A DNA stretch of 64,000 nt from DATFVA01 sp963711455. GTDB taxonomy: Bacteria; Bacteroidota; Ignavibacteria; Ignavibacteriales; Ignavibacteriaceae. Under the pieces are notes generated by a model. That model did no database searches and was not told the origin of the DNA. It was given only the letters and a program-made list of their open reading frames with translations. Location of the stretch: NCBI GenBank assembly GCA_963711455.1, contig CAVQEH010000006.1, positions 1,240,001-1,304,000 on the forward strand, given 5' to 3'. Below, piece by piece: positions 37,196 to 46,172 of the stretch. Positions within the stretch are counted from its first letter, which is position 1, and every line of letters begins with the position of its first letter. The position numbers were made by a program, and so were the translations under genes.

Positions 37196-37486
37196 ATGTC
37201 CACCAAAAGAAAAAATTACAGTAGCGAACTGAAAGCAAAAATCGCACTAGAGGCAATCAAGGGATTCACCAGTATAAACGAAATTGCAAAAGAATACAGA
37301 GTCCACCCAAATCAGATAAGTCTATGGAAGAAACAGTTACTAGAAATACTTCCTTCTGTGTTTGATAATCCGAGGGGACCAAAAACTGATGGAAGCTCAG
37401 AGTTGATTGACCAGCTCTACCGGCAGATAGGAAAACTTCAGGTAGAGGTTGAATGGTTAAAAAAAAAGTACGAGCCATTCAATTGA
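37196..37486 (+). CDS. IS3 transposase OrfA, copy 2
   Basis: Same 96-residue HTH protein as in copy 1. The A9 slippery run is at 37459-37467. Confidence 0.95.
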   Translation: MSTKRKNYSSELKAKIALEAIKGFTSINEIAKEYRVHPNQISLWKKQLLEILPSVFDNPRGPKTDGSSELIDQLYRQIGKLQVEVEWLKKKYEPFN

Positions 37487-37547
37487 AACTCTCAAAGGAC
37501 TCATAGAGCCTGAGCATGGTTTTCTTAGCATAACTGAGCAGTGTTCT

Positions 37548-38303
37548 TTGATAGAATTACCACGTTCGAGTTATTACTTTGAGCCGTTAGGCGTAACGGA
37601 CGAAGATCTCGAAATAATGAAACGGATGGATAAAATATACACGACCTGGCCTTTTTACGGTTACAGGAAAATAACACGGGAGTTAAGTAAAAATGGTGAA
37701 GTCTTTAATCATAAGCGGATACTCAGGTTAATGCAAATAATGGGAATACAAGCACTTACACCGAAAATGAATCTTAGCAAACCAAACAAGGATCACCTGA
37801 TATTTCCGTATCTGCTAAGAAATGTAAGCATAACAAAAACCAATCAGGTATGGAGTACAGATATAACATATATCCCGCTCTACAGAAGCTTTGCCTATCT
37901 TGTTGCAGTAATGGACTGGTTTAGTAAATATGTTCTGTCCTGGGAAATATCTAACAGCCTTGATGTCCATTTCTGTCTTAGCGCTCTGGATAAAGCATTG
38001 CGTTCAGGTAAGCCGGAAATATTTAATACCGACCAGGGCAGTCAGTTTACCAGTCTTAGTTTTGTCAATAAAGTCCTGGACAATAATGTAAGACTAAGTA
38101 TGGATTCCAAAGGCAGAGCTTTAGATAATATTTTCATTGAACGTTTATGGAGAAGTTTGAAGTATGAAGATATTTATTTAAAGGAATATCGAAATTATCA
38201 TGAATTATTTGAGGGATTAAATAATTATTTCTATTTTTATAATAATAAAAGAACACATCAGTCATTAGGCTATAAAACTCCGGCTGAAGTATTCTTAAAA
38301 TAA
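37548..38303 (+). CDS. IS3 transposase OrfB, copy 2
   Basis: Same 251-residue DDE protein as in copy 1; probably expressed as a frameshift fusion with OrfA. Confidence 0.95.
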   Translation: MIELPRSSYYFEPLGVTDEDLEIMKRMDKIYTTWPFYGYRKITRELSKNGEVFNHKRILRLMQIMGIQALTPKMNLSKPNKDHLIFPYLLRNVSITKTNQVWSTDITYIPLYRSFAYLVAVMDWFSKYVLSWEISNSLDVHFCLSALDKALRSGKPEIFNTDQGSQFTSLSFVNKVLDNNVRLSMDSKGRALDNIFIERLWRSLKYEDIYLKEYRNYHELFEGLNNYFYFYNNKRTHQSLGYKTPAEVFLK

Positions 38304-38389
38304 CATGGTGAGTACTTAATTCATCCACCTTAAATTAAGGAAAAACCTGTCTAGCTGAAGGGGTTCACCATAATTTTATAATTTAGCAA

Positions 38390-38580
38390 ACTAACGACGT
38401 GGCAAATAAAGCGCTGCCCAGAATTACAATGCTGCACTGAAAAGCCAACGCCAATAATTTATTAATAACCTTGTTTACTTAACTACATTCAAAGAGCAAT
38501 TTACTTTTACAACTAATGCCAATAATTTGTCAAATGCTGCAACCTTTAAAGCAGTCGCTTTGATTTGCGGGTTATGTTGC
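38390..38580 (-). other. attC-like site d
   Basis: On the minus strand it begins ACATAACCCGCAAATCAAAG and ends GCTTTATTTGCCACGTCGTT followed by AG. The ends pair as TAAC-CCGCAAATCAAAGCGACTGC against the complement of GCAGCGCTTTATTTGCCACGTCGTTA, with bulges. It shares GCAAATCAA, TTATTTGC and the internal AACGCCAATAATT with site b. It directly follows the stop region of the nuclease gene. Confidence 0.7.
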
Positions 38581-39496
38581 TTATAAGCTTAACCGAAATT
38601 CTTCTATCTTCTGCCTAATAACATCTTCTGGAGAGTTAGATTTTTCTTTCAAAGTTAACATCTGAATAATATCGTTGTCATTAATAAATATGATTAATTT
38701 ATGATAAGCCATCCAATGCTCTCTTTGAGTAATAGTTGCATTTGATTTAGGATTATTCCTACACACAATAATTCCAAATAAACCAGTTCCAAAAGATTTA
38801 AGATAATTAGACATTTGAAGCACTTCTTTTTTTTCAACGTTTGCTGAATAATTTTTAGCATCAATTACAACGAAATCAGCATTATACTTATCCCTCATAA
38901 ACTTCCAAAAACCAACATCAGTATAGTTTGGGAAAATTATATCTCTTCTATTAATCCTTGATTCATCACTTAATTCATAAAGAGGTTTTTCTAATGGTGG
39001 TGTAAAAAGATATTCAAAAATATTTACGCATAACTTTTGAAATAGTGACCAATCTTTTTTGCCAGGGATTACATTTTTTAGTTGTTCTATAAACTCTTGT
39101 GATTTGCTCTTAACTTTATAAGTAGTCAAAAGTTTTTGAAAATGGGAGTATAAAGCATTGTCTTTTATTTGTTCCAATTCATTTGAAAATAATTCGGCTA
39201 TTTTCACTCCATCCCAAACTTCAATGCCTTGTTTTTCAAAACTACTTAAGTAATTCTGCTGTAATTTATCGGGTATCGCTAAAATTACTTTTGCATCTTT
39301 ATCAACGTCTTTATAAAGATTTAGTTGATTTATATATTCCTTTACACGCATCTCAATTAAAGGCGATACCCGTTTAACCTCTATTAATAGCTTCTTACCG
39401 TCCAATGTGCATACCAAATCCGGTCGCAAAATTTTACCATTTTTATCGTGATAGAGAGGTTCTAACTTAATTTCAGAAAATCGGTTATTTGCCCTC
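38581..39496 (-). pseudogene. Nuclease part of KTSC-nuclease gene split by IS copy 3
   Basis: Native frame from the IS junction reads RANNRFSEIKLEPLYHD then GKILRPDLVC and KKLLIEVKR. SE, PD and EVK fit a PD-(D/E)XK endonuclease core. A second nuclease-like core follows near the C-terminus (YNADFVVIDAKNYS). An ATG-less frame from TTG 39429 is open, but it is not the real start. It joins in frame to the KTSC half at 40750-41012. Probably a defence-type restriction nuclease, now inactive. Confidence 0.65.
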
Positions 39497-39572
39497 TATA
39501 GTGAACCCCAAATACTGGACAAAAATTTAAGGTGGAAAAATCTTAAATTTATATAAGCCAAAGGAGGCTAAA

Positions 39573-39863
39573 ATGTCCACCAAAAGAAAAAATTACAGTA
39601 GCGAACTGAAAGCAAAAATCGCACTAGAGGCAATCAAGGGATTCACCAGTATAAACGAAATTGCAAAAGAATACAGAGTCCACCCAAATCAGATAAGTCT
39701 ATGGAAGAAACAGTTACTAGAAATACTTCCTTCTGTGTTTGATAATCCGAGGGGACCAAAAACTGATGGAAGCTCAGAGTTGATTGACCAGCTCTACCGG
39801 CAGATAGGAAAACTTCAGGTAGAGGTTGAATGGTTAAAAAAAAAGTACGAGCCATTCAATTGA
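39573..39863 (+). CDS. IS3 transposase OrfA, copy 3
   Basis: Same 96-residue HTH protein as the other copies, with the same slippery A-run at its end. Confidence 0.95.
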   Translation: MSTKRKNYSSELKAKIALEAIKGFTSINEIAKEYRVHPNQISLWKKQLLEILPSVFDNPRGPKTDGSSELIDQLYRQIGKLQVEVEWLKKKYEPFN

Positions 39864-39924
39864 AACTCTCAAAGGACTCATAGAGCCTGAGCATGGTTTT
39901 CTTAGCATAACTGAGCAGTGTTCT

Positions 39925-40680
39925 TTGATAGAATTACCACGTTCGAGTTATTACTTTGAGCCGTTAGGCGTAACGGACGAAGATCTCGAAATAATGAAAC
40001 GGATGGATAAAATATACACGACCTGGCCTTTTTACGGTTACAGGAAAATAACACGGGAGTTAAGTAAAAATGGTGAAGTCTTTAATCATAAGCGGATACT
40101 CAGGTTAATGCAAATAATGGGAATACAAGCACTTACACCGAAAATGAATCTTAGCAAACCAAACAAGGATCACCTGATATTTCCGTATCTGCTAAGAAAT
40201 GTAAGCATAACAAAAACCAATCAGGTATGGAGTACAGATATAACATATATCCCGCTCTACAGAAGCTTTGCCTATCTTGTTGCAGTAATGGACTGGTTTA
40301 GTAAATATGTTCTGTCCTGGGAAATATCTAACAGCCTTGATGTCCATTTCTGTCTTAGCGCTCTGGATAAAGCATTGCGTTCAGGTAAGCCGGAAATATT
40401 TAATACCGACCAGGGCAGTCAGTTTACCAGTCTTAGTTTTGTCAATAAAGTCCTGGACAATAATGTAAGACTAAGTATGGATTCCAAAGGCAGAGCTTTA
40501 GATAATATTTTCATTGAACGTTTATGGAGAAGTTTGAAGTATGAAGATATTTATTTAAAGGAATATCGAAATTATCATGAATTATTTGAGGGATTAAATA
40601 ATTATTTCTATTTTTATAATAATAAAAGAACACATCAGTCATTAGGCTATAAAACTCCGGCTGAAGTATTCTTAAAATAA
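39925..40680 (+). CDS. IS3 transposase OrfB, copy 3
   Basis: Same 251-residue DDE protein as the other copies. Confidence 0.95.
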   Translation: MIELPRSSYYFEPLGVTDEDLEIMKRMDKIYTTWPFYGYRKITRELSKNGEVFNHKRILRLMQIMGIQALTPKMNLSKPNKDHLIFPYLLRNVSITKTNQVWSTDITYIPLYRSFAYLVAVMDWFSKYVLSWEISNSLDVHFCLSALDKALRSGKPEIFNTDQGSQFTSLSFVNKVLDNNVRLSMDSKGRALDNIFIERLWRSLKYEDIYLKEYRNYHELFEGLNNYFYFYNNKRTHQSLGYKTPAEVFLK

Positions 40681-40749
40681 CATGGTGAGTACTTAATTCA
40701 TCCACCTTAAATTAAGGAAAAACCTGTCTAGCTGAAGGGGTTCACCATA

Positions 40750-41012
40750 CTCATCAATGCTGAAAGAACATAAACAAACTCAATTTCTCTAAAATCAATT
40801 GATGAAACATTTGTATAGGTGTATTGATTTTTAATAATTTCCATAAAATATTTACCAGTTGATGGAGCACTTATCAACTTTTGGTAAGAATCCGATGGAA
40901 CGTTATGATACTGGTATATAGCTCCACCGGCAAACTCAACTTCAAGAACTTTATTTGCTTCATCATAACCAATCGAAAGTATATTTGATGAAGCTACAGG
41001 GATTCTATCCAA
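40750..41012 (-). pseudogene. KTSC-domain N-terminus of gene split by IS copy 3
   Basis: Reads MDRIPVASSNILSIGYDEAN, LEVEFAGGAIYQYHNVP and SAPSTGKYFMEIIKNQYTY. This is the KTSC domain, whose namesake Lys-Thr-Ser-Cys positions are only partly kept (APSTGKYF). The open frame runs into IS sequence (MVNPFS). With the IS and one target triplet removed, LSALM continues as RANNRFSEIKLEP, giving one protein. The start is TTG 41012, a few bases after a small ORF. Confidence 0.7.
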
Positions 41013-41014
41013 TT

Positions 41015-41095
41015 TTATTCCTCAATATATTTAGCAACAAAACGATTTCTATCTTCACTCATTTGAGCTTTTTCGACAGTCTCGTTATATAGCAT
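41015..41095 (-). CDS. Possible 26-residue coupled ORF
   Basis: Reads MLYNETVEKAQM then SEDRNRFVAKYIEE. Its ATG overlaps the upstream stop (TAATG) and its stop lies two bases before the KTSC TTG start. It may be a real small coupled protein, or the original N-terminus of the KTSC gene after a frameshift. Confidence 0.3.
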   Translation of the reverse strand: MLYNETVEKAQMSEDRNRFVAKYIEE

Positions 41096-42123
41096 TACAA
41101 TTTTGCACTGAATATTTTATGTGCTGAGATTGATTCCTGGGGAATAGTTTCTTGTTTTAAATTGAATTCGTTAAAAGCCGATAATATTTCAACAACAGAC
41201 TTATAAACTCTCTTTAATTGACCAACTCTAGCATCAAACCGATCATCAATTTCTACATTGAGATTCTCAAAAAGTGCATAAACTCTATTAAGCCATTTAT
41301 TATCCCCACTTAATAGTTCATTGAATTCGCCATATCCAATTACATCAAACATTCTTGGTGAATTATTAATTTCTTTCAACATTAAATCCCCAATAGCATT
41401 TTGCCAATCCCTATAAACCCAATTTTCAATACGTGATATTTCATTTATCGCTTTATTCTTGTTCTCAACAATTACATTTTGAGGAATTGGGGGACAATTT
41501 ACTTTTTCACAAATCTTGTTCGATAATATTTCCAGTAACGAGATTTGATCAGGCTCTGATAAATTATTAGCCAGTGTTATTTTATTATCTTTAATAACAT
41601 TATAAACTTCATTTTCCATTTGAACAGCAAGCTTTGCTTGTTCCTCATTTGAGATACTATCTATATCAATATTCCAACATTTAGCAAGCTCTATCAGAAT
41701 GGAAAGTTCCATATTCTGTCCATCAGCTAAAGCAACTTGAAAAGAGTTGAATGCTTTTTCAATTTCTCTATTGCCTGAACTATCACTAGTATCTATATAT
41801 GCAAACTCTCTATAAACAGCACGAACCCAACCTATCAGTACGGATAACCTATAAACCGTACTAATATATTTATATTCAAAAAATACATTCCTTGGGTTCC
41901 TTTCCAATAAGAAAGCTCCTCTTTGTGTAAAAACTTCCTTAAGACGCCAACATAAAGATTCTGATGCTCTAATAATCGGATTAGCATAGAGCTTAAAAGT
42001 TTGGTGTTTGGTTTGTTTTGCTTTACGATTTTCCTTAATAATATCAAGCCAATAATCTTTTATAAGTATTGATATTGCAGCAACACCCGCACCTATAAAT
42101 GCTGCTATTACACTTGAATCCAT
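41095..42123 (-). CDS. Hypothetical protein with N-terminal membrane helix
   Basis: 342 residues. A single membrane helix at about 4-22 (VIAAFIGAGVAAISILI) is followed by a mostly helical, charged cytosolic part. No known motif was recognised. Such anchored helical proteins are frequent in defence islands. It is in the same apparent cassette as the KTSC-nuclease gene (no attC between them). A partial attC-like end (CGTTATATAGC on the minus strand) lies just upstream of its start. Confidence 0.6.
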   Translation of the reverse strand: MDSSVIAAFIGAGVAAISILIKDYWLDIIKENRKAKQTKHQTFKLYANPIIRASESLCWRLKEVFTQRGAFLLERNPRNVFFEYKYISTVYRLSVLIGWVRAVYREFAYIDTSDSSGNREIEKAFNSFQVALADGQNMELSILIELAKCWNIDIDSISNEEQAKLAVQMENEVYNVIKDNKITLANNLSEPDQISLLEILSNKICEKVNCPPIPQNVIVENKNKAINEISRIENWVYRDWQNAIGDLMLKEINNSPRMFDVIGYGEFNELLSGDNKWLNRVYALFENLNVEIDDRFDARVGQLKRVYKSVVEILSAFNEFNLKQETIPQESISAHKIFSAKL

Positions 42124-43174
42124 AATATCACCTTATGCTATATAACGTTAAGTGTTTTATCTGAAGTTGAGACAAAGAAAATATTGTGTGATTACATATT
42201 CTCAACATATTTATTATTCATTGATTCCGGTTCATATCTCAATTCCGAAATCGCTTTAACAAATTTAAATGCTTTTTACAATGCTGGTATTGAAATGTAT
42301 CCTTTGCAGTTTCTCTGCGGGCCCTTACAGAAGCTAAACTTAAACATCTCCCTGCACAGTCTCAGTTTATACCGTGTTCTAAGTTAATATAATCCTGTTT
42401 AACAGGCAATGAGGAAATTGTAAAATTATGGATTGAAAAATTTTATGGGGAGTTTTTGGGGGTCAGGATTTGTTGCTTTATTTTTTGATCATAAATAAAA
42501 AATCGGAAATGAAAAAATAACTTTCTTTTTGCACTTTCCAGAGCTTTCTAATTCTGCCGGCTGGTAAACCGGAGGTTGGCTTTCCCCGCTGAAAGCGTGT
42601 AAAATTCATAAAAACAGCAGCCCTCCCGGGTGTAAAGCCGCTCTAAACCCGCTGGCTTGCCGAACAAAAGCCGCTTTAAAGCCGCGTATAGGATTTTCAG
42701 CTTATATTTTTTTAACCATAATGACGGAATTTACCGGCCCTGATATTATTTACGTGACTAATTGTCGCACCACGGAAAATTAAGCAGCTATTAAAAGTTT
42801 ATTTTTAATCCATTTTCAAATTATCATTTTTCCATATCTGAGTCGTACTCCTCTCGTACTGCTCTCGTACTTCTCATATACCGGGGATTAACGAATTATC
42901 GGATTGCCGGATTGACCGATTACCTCGCTGAAAGCGGGCGGGCAGGTTTTAACTGATAATAATCAAAACTCATTTTTCTTTTATTTTTATCAGGCTTTAA
43001 TTGGCTTTTGATTTCGTTCTGCTTTCGTTCTAATTATACTTATTATTAAAAATTTCCGGCAGGCTAAAACTTGTGGGTTCTTTTGTCATACCTGTAAATT
43101 TAATATTCAGAATAGTTAAAAATTATTGAACCTATCCGGATAATGAAGGCAATCTATCGTAAGCCCGTATTTTG
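42124..43174. other. Gene-poor region with palindromic repeats
   Basis: About 1 kb with no convincing gene; a 67-codon frame at 42184-42387 lacks coding character. Palindrome-rich repeats are at 42557-42600 (GGTAAACC, GCTGAAAGC) and 42921-42948 (CTCGCTGAAAGCGGGCGGG), and several AAAGCCGC motifs lie between 42630 and 42690. Near 42845-42875 CTCGTACT is repeated. It marks the border between the cassette island and the permease operon. Confidence 0.5.
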
Positions 43175-43495
43175 TTACAGATAATCTTCTCTTACCGGGT
43201 TGAATACTTCAATGAGGATGCAATCCTCAATTACATCCGCACCGTGCTCTTCACCGCCGGGAATGCTCCAGCTATCGCCGGGTTCTGCATTTATAGTCTT
43301 ATCCTTAAAGTTAAATTTCATTTTGCCGGATATTAAGTATCCTGTTTGTTCGTGCGGGTGTGAATGCATCGGGATTGTGCTTCCTTTATCTAATTTGAAT
43401 TTATGAAGTGAAGTACCTGAACCGTGAACGAGGGTTTTATAATGAACCCCGGCTAAGGGTGTCCTGTATTCTCTTTTATCTTTTTTGTAAAACAT
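43175..43495 (-). CDS. Cupin-domain protein
   Basis: 106 residues from ATG 43493-43495 with GAGG upstream; a longer TTG-start frame is less likely. The cupin motif 1 metal ligands are in PMHSHPHEQTGYLISG and motif 2 in PGDSWSIPGGEEHGADV. Small single-domain cupins bind a metal and may be enzymes or sensors. The substrate is unknown. Confidence 0.85.
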   Translation of the reverse strand: MFYKKDKREYRTPLAGVHYKTLVHGSGTSLHKFKLDKGSTIPMHSHPHEQTGYLISGKMKFNFKDKTINAEPGDSWSIPGGEEHGADVIEDCILIEVFNPVREDYL

Positions 43496-43644
43496 TTTAA
43501 CCTCATTTGCAACTGGTAGCTTTAATTCAATAATCAAATATAGATTAATTGAGCATCAGTTTGAACCGGGTTTTATAATTATACCTCAACCATCAAACAT
43601 CAACCCTCATCCATAAACCATCATCCATTATCCATCTTCTCTCC

Positions 43645-46083
43645 CTATTCATACCTCAAGGATTTTACCGGGTTTGCAGTTGCCGCTTTTATGGATTGAA
43701 AACTTACGGTTAACAAAGCGATTATAGCTGCAGCAGCTCCTGAGGTAATAAATATCCAGGGACTAATTCCTGATTTATAAGCAAATTCATCCAGCCATTT
43801 ATTCATAAAATAAAAAGACAACGGCCAGGCTATTATATTTGCAAATAAAATTAATAATAAAAACTCTTTTGATATCAATATTACAATTCCGAATATCTTT
43901 GCTCCAAGTACTTTCCTTATCCCGATTTCTTTCGTTCTGACTTCAGCAGTATAAGCTGCTAAGCCGAATAAACCGAGGCAGGCAATTATTATTGCAATGA
44001 AAGCAAATATTCCGAAAACATCTCCTGCTTTTTGGTCCTTGCTGTACAAGCCGGCTATTTGATCATCAAGAAAAGTATAATCGAATGGATAACCGGGTCT
44101 ATACTCAGCCCATTTTTCTTTTAGAAATTTTAATGCCCCGGGTACATCTTTACCGCTGATACGGACAGTAACCTGGTTATTTCCATCGTGAGTTATTCTG
44201 AATATTACAGGTACAATTCTGTTATGTAAAGATTCAAAATTAAAATCCTGGACTACTCCTATTATTCTTCCTTTCTTTCCGCCGTAATACATAATTTTAT
44301 TAACTGCTTCCTGAGCCGACCATCCAAGCTGGCGAGCAGCAGATTCATTTAATATAAATGCGGCGCTGTCATCGGTTGCATACTCTTTTGAGAAATCTCT
44401 TCCGGCGCTGAATTCAACCTGGTAAGTCTTAAAGAAATCATAATCTGTTTCCTGGTCTGCCAGCCTGAAAGTTAACGGAACTACTTTATCATTTTCAATT
44501 ATTTGCCCTCTTCCGGCATTCAAAAGCATATCAGAGGGAACAAGCCTGGAGCTTGTTACCATTTTTATTTGAGGATTTTGAAGAAGCTGGTTTTTGAAAG
44601 ATGTAAGATTATTTTTAATCTTTCCGCTGGAGGGCAGTATTATCAAATGATCCTTATTATAACCGAGATCTTTATTTTTTACATACTGCATCTGGCTGAA
44701 AACAGTACCCATTGCTATTATAAGGGTTATTGAGATTGTAAATTGCAAAATAACCAATGCAGTTCTGAATACGGATTTACGCGATGCGATTTTATTTCCC
44801 TTAAAAACTGCGGTCGGTTTAAATGAAGAAAGAAATAACGAAGGATATGAGCCGGAGATAAATCCAACAACAACTGCAAGCAAAATTATTCCGACAAGTA
44901 AAACGGGATCAGATATTAAATTGAATTTAAGATTTCGTCCTGCAAAACTGCTGAAGGGCTTAAGCGCAAGCTCTACAAACAGAATTGAAAAGAGCAGCGA
45001 AATAAAAGCCGTAATCATCGATTCACCGATGAACTGCTTCATAAGCTGATGACGGTAAGCTCCGAGAACTTTTCTTATTCCAATTTCCTTCGATCTTTTT
45101 GATGAACGTGCTGTTGCAAGGTTCATAAAATTTATGCAGGCAATAAGCAGTACAAATAAAGCGATTGCAGAAAATATATATACATTTTTAATATCGCCGT
45201 TTTCTTCAATTTCACTTGTAAGATGTGAATGCAGATGAATGTCTGTTAATTTCTGAAAGTGAAGTTTTGTAAAGAAGTGTGGAGCCTTTGGAGGTAATTG
45301 TATGTTTTGAGCTTTTGCCATTTGAATTAAATGATTATCTAGAAAAGCAGGTGCTTTAGTTTTTAATTCATTAATTGGGAAATTTTTAGGCAGCAGCAGG
45401 TATGTAAAATAATTATTTCCTCCCCAATCTTCTTCAAGATCTTTTCTCCCGATCAGGGAAGGATCATAAAGAGTTGAGAATGAAGCAAGAAAATCATATT
45501 TAAAATGAGAATTCTCAGGAACATCTTTTATAACGCCTGTTATTTTTAGCTCCCTCTCCTTTTCATAATTTAGCGTTTTGCCCAAGGGATTCTCGTTACC
45601 AAAATATTTTTTTGCGGCAGATTCTGTAATAACCAGGCAATTGGGTTCATTCAAAGCAGTGTTTGGATCGCCTTTTAAAAAAGGGATTGTAAATATCTTA
45701 AATGCTGATGGTTCTACCCAGTAAAATTTATGTTCAATTACAGTATTATCTTTTATCTGGAGATATGTATCATAGTCATGTAAAAATCTCACTTCCTCTA
45801 AAACAATATCCGGGAAATCATTTTTTAACAAAGGACCGATTGGCGAAGCAACACTTGCAAGATGCAAATTGGATGACCCGTCCTGATTAAACCATTCTCT
45901 CGTAACCCTGTATATTCTGCCCGCATTTTTATTTTGTTTGTCATAACTCAGTTCATAACGGATAAAAAGTAAAATCAGGATACAGCACGCTATTCCTAAT
46001 GCCAGGCCAAAAATATTAATAAATGCATATACTTTCTGACGAAGTATATTTCTTACTGCGATCTTGAAAAAATTCTTAAACAT
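43645..46083 (-). CDS. MacB-type ABC transporter permease (paralogue 1)
   Basis: 812 residues in two MacB_PCD-FtsX modules: helix about 20-42, periplasmic domain to about 280, three helices with RSKEIGIRKVLGA, a helix at about 430, a second periplasmic domain, then three helices with RTKEIGIRKVLGA and the end SLRYE. It would couple ATP hydrolysis in the cytosol to periplasmic conformational work (export or lipoprotein handling). It is the last permease of the operon, separated from the others by an alpha/beta hydrolase and a pseudogene. Confidence 0.88.
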   Translation of the reverse strand: MFKNFFKIAVRNILRQKVYAFINIFGLALGIACCILILLFIRYELSYDKQNKNAGRIYRVTREWFNQDGSSNLHLASVASPIGPLLKNDFPDIVLEEVRFLHDYDTYLQIKDNTVIEHKFYWVEPSAFKIFTIPFLKGDPNTALNEPNCLVITESAAKKYFGNENPLGKTLNYEKERELKITGVIKDVPENSHFKYDFLASFSTLYDPSLIGRKDLEEDWGGNNYFTYLLLPKNFPINELKTKAPAFLDNHLIQMAKAQNIQLPPKAPHFFTKLHFQKLTDIHLHSHLTSEIEENGDIKNVYIFSAIALFVLLIACINFMNLATARSSKRSKEIGIRKVLGAYRHQLMKQFIGESMITAFISLLFSILFVELALKPFSSFAGRNLKFNLISDPVLLVGIILLAVVVGFISGSYPSLFLSSFKPTAVFKGNKIASRKSVFRTALVILQFTISITLIIAMGTVFSQMQYVKNKDLGYNKDHLIILPSSGKIKNNLTSFKNQLLQNPQIKMVTSSRLVPSDMLLNAGRGQIIENDKVVPLTFRLADQETDYDFFKTYQVEFSAGRDFSKEYATDDSAAFILNESAARQLGWSAQEAVNKIMYYGGKKGRIIGVVQDFNFESLHNRIVPVIFRITHDGNNQVTVRISGKDVPGALKFLKEKWAEYRPGYPFDYTFLDDQIAGLYSKDQKAGDVFGIFAFIAIIIACLGLFGLAAYTAEVRTKEIGIRKVLGAKIFGIVILISKEFLLLILFANIIAWPLSFYFMNKWLDEFAYKSGISPWIFITSGAAAAIIALLTVSFQSIKAATANPVKSLRYE

Positions 46084-46172
46084 ATCATTGCCTCATACGA
46101 AATCGTTTTCAATTAGTTTAAATTATATTTGTTAATAATTCCTTTAGATTTTCAATATGAAATTATATTCTA

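Larger units (their letters stand above)
37120..38372 (+). mobile_element. IS3-family insertion sequence, copy 2
   Basis: 1253 bp, appears identical to copies 1 and 3 and inverted relative to copy 1. It lies between attC-like site d and the HEPN gene start, 21 bp upstream of that ATG. The flanking triplets differ (TTT left, ATT right), so it lacks the clean 3-bp duplication seen at the other copies. Confidence 0.95.
39497..40749 (+). mobile_element. IS3-family insertion sequence, copy 3
   Basis: 1253 bp, same orientation as copy 2 and apparently identical to it. It is flanked by the 3-bp direct repeat CTC (39494-39496 and 40750-40752). It splits one open frame into the KTSC part and the nuclease part. 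Confidence 0.95.

Noticed and set aside
41015..41060. attC-like start (GCTATATAACGAG) after the 342-residue gene
   Set aside because: No partner end is found before the KTSC gene, and a small coupled ORF explains the sequence equally well.
42184..42387. Plus-strand 67-codon frame upstream of the island edge
   Set aside because: No ribosome site, no family, opposite to all neighbours. The other strand shows a weak coding look but with stops, so possibly a remnant; not enough to call.
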